Part shown: positions 5,101 to 5,936 of the stretch, piece by piece
Position numbering within the stretch: the first letter of the stretch is position 1
Layout of the letters: the number at the start of each line of letters is the position of its first letter
The notes under the pieces: model-generated
The model's input: only the letters and a program-made list of their open reading frames with translations
What the model was told of the DNA's origin: nothing
Databases searched by the model: none
Position numbers and translations under genes: made by a program
NCBI GenBank assembly: GCA_929200295.1
Contig: CAKMZE010000005.1
Span: 45,207-51,142 of the forward strand
Reading direction: 5' to 3'
From: an uncultured Alphaproteobacteria bacterium
GTDB taxonomy: Bacteria; Pseudomonadota; Alphaproteobacteria; Rhodobacterales; Rhodobacteraceae
DNA: 5,936 nt

Positions 5101-5877
5101 CTATTCCTTTGTCGCATAAAGCGCCACAGCCGCGGCGTTTGACACATTGAGCGATCCAAAATCGCCCAGTGCATCAATGCGCACCAAGGCATCACAGGTC
5201 TCGCGCGTCTTTTCACGCAGCCCAGGCCCTTCGGCCCCCAAGACCAGGGCAATCGCACGATCACGCTTATCAAATACGGCCTGCTCAATCGTTTGCTCAG
5301 CTGTCCCATCCAAACCGATCACAAAATACCCCATTTGCTGCAACTCCGTCATCGCATCTGCAAGGTTACGCACACGCACATAGGGCTGCCGCTCAAGCGC
5401 GCCACTCGCCGTTTTAGCAAGCGCACCTGTTTCAGGCGCGGCATGACGGTTCATTGCGATCACCGCATTGGCGCCAAAAACCTCAGCAGACCGCAAAATC
5501 GCCCCAACATTATGCGGATCCGTCACACGGTCGAGCAATACCATCCGCGGCGCATGCGCCCCTTCTTTCAAAGCCAGCTCAGAAACTGCGCCCCAATTCA
5601 AAGGCTTCACCTCAAGTGCTGCCCCCTGATGCACAGATTGCGGGTCAAGAGGTGCCGCAAATCTGCGCGGATCAGAGATTTCCGGCGTGAGCCCCGCCAC
5701 CTCGATGGAGGGTTTGAGCTTTTCGTGCGCATTTTGCGTCACAATCAACCGCAATTTCTCACGTTTCGGGTTTTCAAGCGCATCCCGCACCGCATGAAGC
5801 CCAAAAAGCCAAACAGTTTCAGACGCTGCAACACGTTTCGCCTGCTCTTTTGCTATCACCCACTTGGGTTTTTTCAT
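5101..5877 (-). CDS. rlmB: 23S rRNA (guanosine-2'-O-)-methyltransferase RlmB
   Basis: A SpoU-type (SPOUT) methyltransferase that uses S-adenosylmethionine to methylate the ribose of the P-loop guanosine (G2251 in E. coli numbering) of 23S rRNA. The 258 residues comprise a basic lead (1-20), an L30e-like substrate-binding domain (about 21-95, starting FGLHAVRDAL and ending HQGAALEV), and the knotted catalytic domain. All three SpoU motifs are present: DPHNVGAILR (120-129), LVLGAEGPGL (211-220) and SLNVSNAAAV (242-251), including N123, R129, E216 and N247. An AGGGG stretch lies 9 nt before the ATG. The zinc-ribbon gene follows after 5 nt. The paralogous TrmH family shares the motifs, but the L30e-like domain and the HQG element favour RlmB. 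Confidence 0.94.
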   Translation of the reverse strand: MKKPKWVIAKEQAKRVAASETVWLFGLHAVRDALENPKREKLRLIVTQNAHEKLKPSIEVAGLTPEISDPRRFAAPLDPQSVHQGAALEVKPLNWGAVSELALKEGAHAPRMVLLDRVTDPHNVGAILRSAEVFGANAVIAMNRHAAPETGALAKTASGALERQPYVRVRNLADAMTELQQMGYFVIGLDGTAEQTIEQAVFDKRDRAIALVLGAEGPGLREKTRETCDALVRIDALGDFGSLNVSNAAAVALYATKE

Positions 5878-5918
5878 TGTATAATACCCCTTTGGTAGGA
5901 TTTATGCCCCTATCGCAG

Positions 5919-5936
5919 CTTTACAAGCCTGTGAAG
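5919..5936. repeat. imperfect 18-bp dyad upstream of rlmB, at the window edge
   Basis: CTTTACAAG followed directly by CCTGTGAAG forms an imperfect palindrome in which 7 of 9 positions pair, about 42 bp upstream of the rlmB ATG. A weak -35-like TTGTAA (minus strand) lies within it. It could be an operator, but the window ends at its last base, so its true extent is unknown. The rest of 5878-5918 holds only the rlmB ribosome binding site. Confidence 0.2.

Noticed and set aside
5293..5898. 201-codon plus-strand open frame
   Set aside because: Antisense shadow of rlmB, very rich in Arg, His and Pro, as expected from reading a G+C-rich gene backwards.

Overview
The window looks like a chromosomal piece of an alphaproteobacterium, most likely a marine Rhodobacteraceae (Roseobacter group). 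The ribosomal proteins L5, L14, L24 and L29 read like the roseobacter versions as I remember them. The long, zinc-free S14, the alphaproteobacterial type of ribbon-helix-helix protein and hand-counted G+C samples of about 50-60 % fit this. No search was run, so the placement is by recognition only.

Positions 1-1913 (minus strand) hold the first six genes of an spc-type ribosomal operon, in transcription order rpmC, rpsQ, rplN, rplX, rplE, rpsN (cut by the window edge). Spacing is tight (1-nt overlap to 20 nt) except for an 81-nt gap before rplN. The usual upstream partner, rplP of the S10 operon, is not there. Instead a good sigma70-like promoter (1992-2020) sits just in front of rpmC, so this half of the cluster appears to be transcribed on its own.

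Positions 2062-2802 hold an AT-rich gene of the TIGR02391/Ymh type with a HEPN-like R-x4-H motif. It is the most foreign-looking and most interesting gene here, possibly a defence or toxin-like RNase inserted at the head of the ribosomal operon.

Positions 2877-4005 hold a probable three-gene unit on the minus strand: a glyoxalase-type enzyme, a muconolactone-isomerase-like small protein and a ribbon-helix-helix protein. Upstream is an ArsC/Spx-like thioredoxin-fold protein (4115-4450) with its own promoter. A CspA-type cold shock gene (4575-4781, the only plus-strand gene) diverges from it. Positions 4799-5877 hold rlmB, the 23S rRNA 2'-O-methyltransferase gene, followed 5 nt later by a small zinc-ribbon protein of unknown function.

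Translation and RNA handling (ribosomal proteins, RlmB, cold shock protein) dominate the recognisable content. I saw no tRNA, rRNA, insertion sequence, integrase, CRISPR array or convincing strong terminator. No gene-free stretch exceeds 150 bases.
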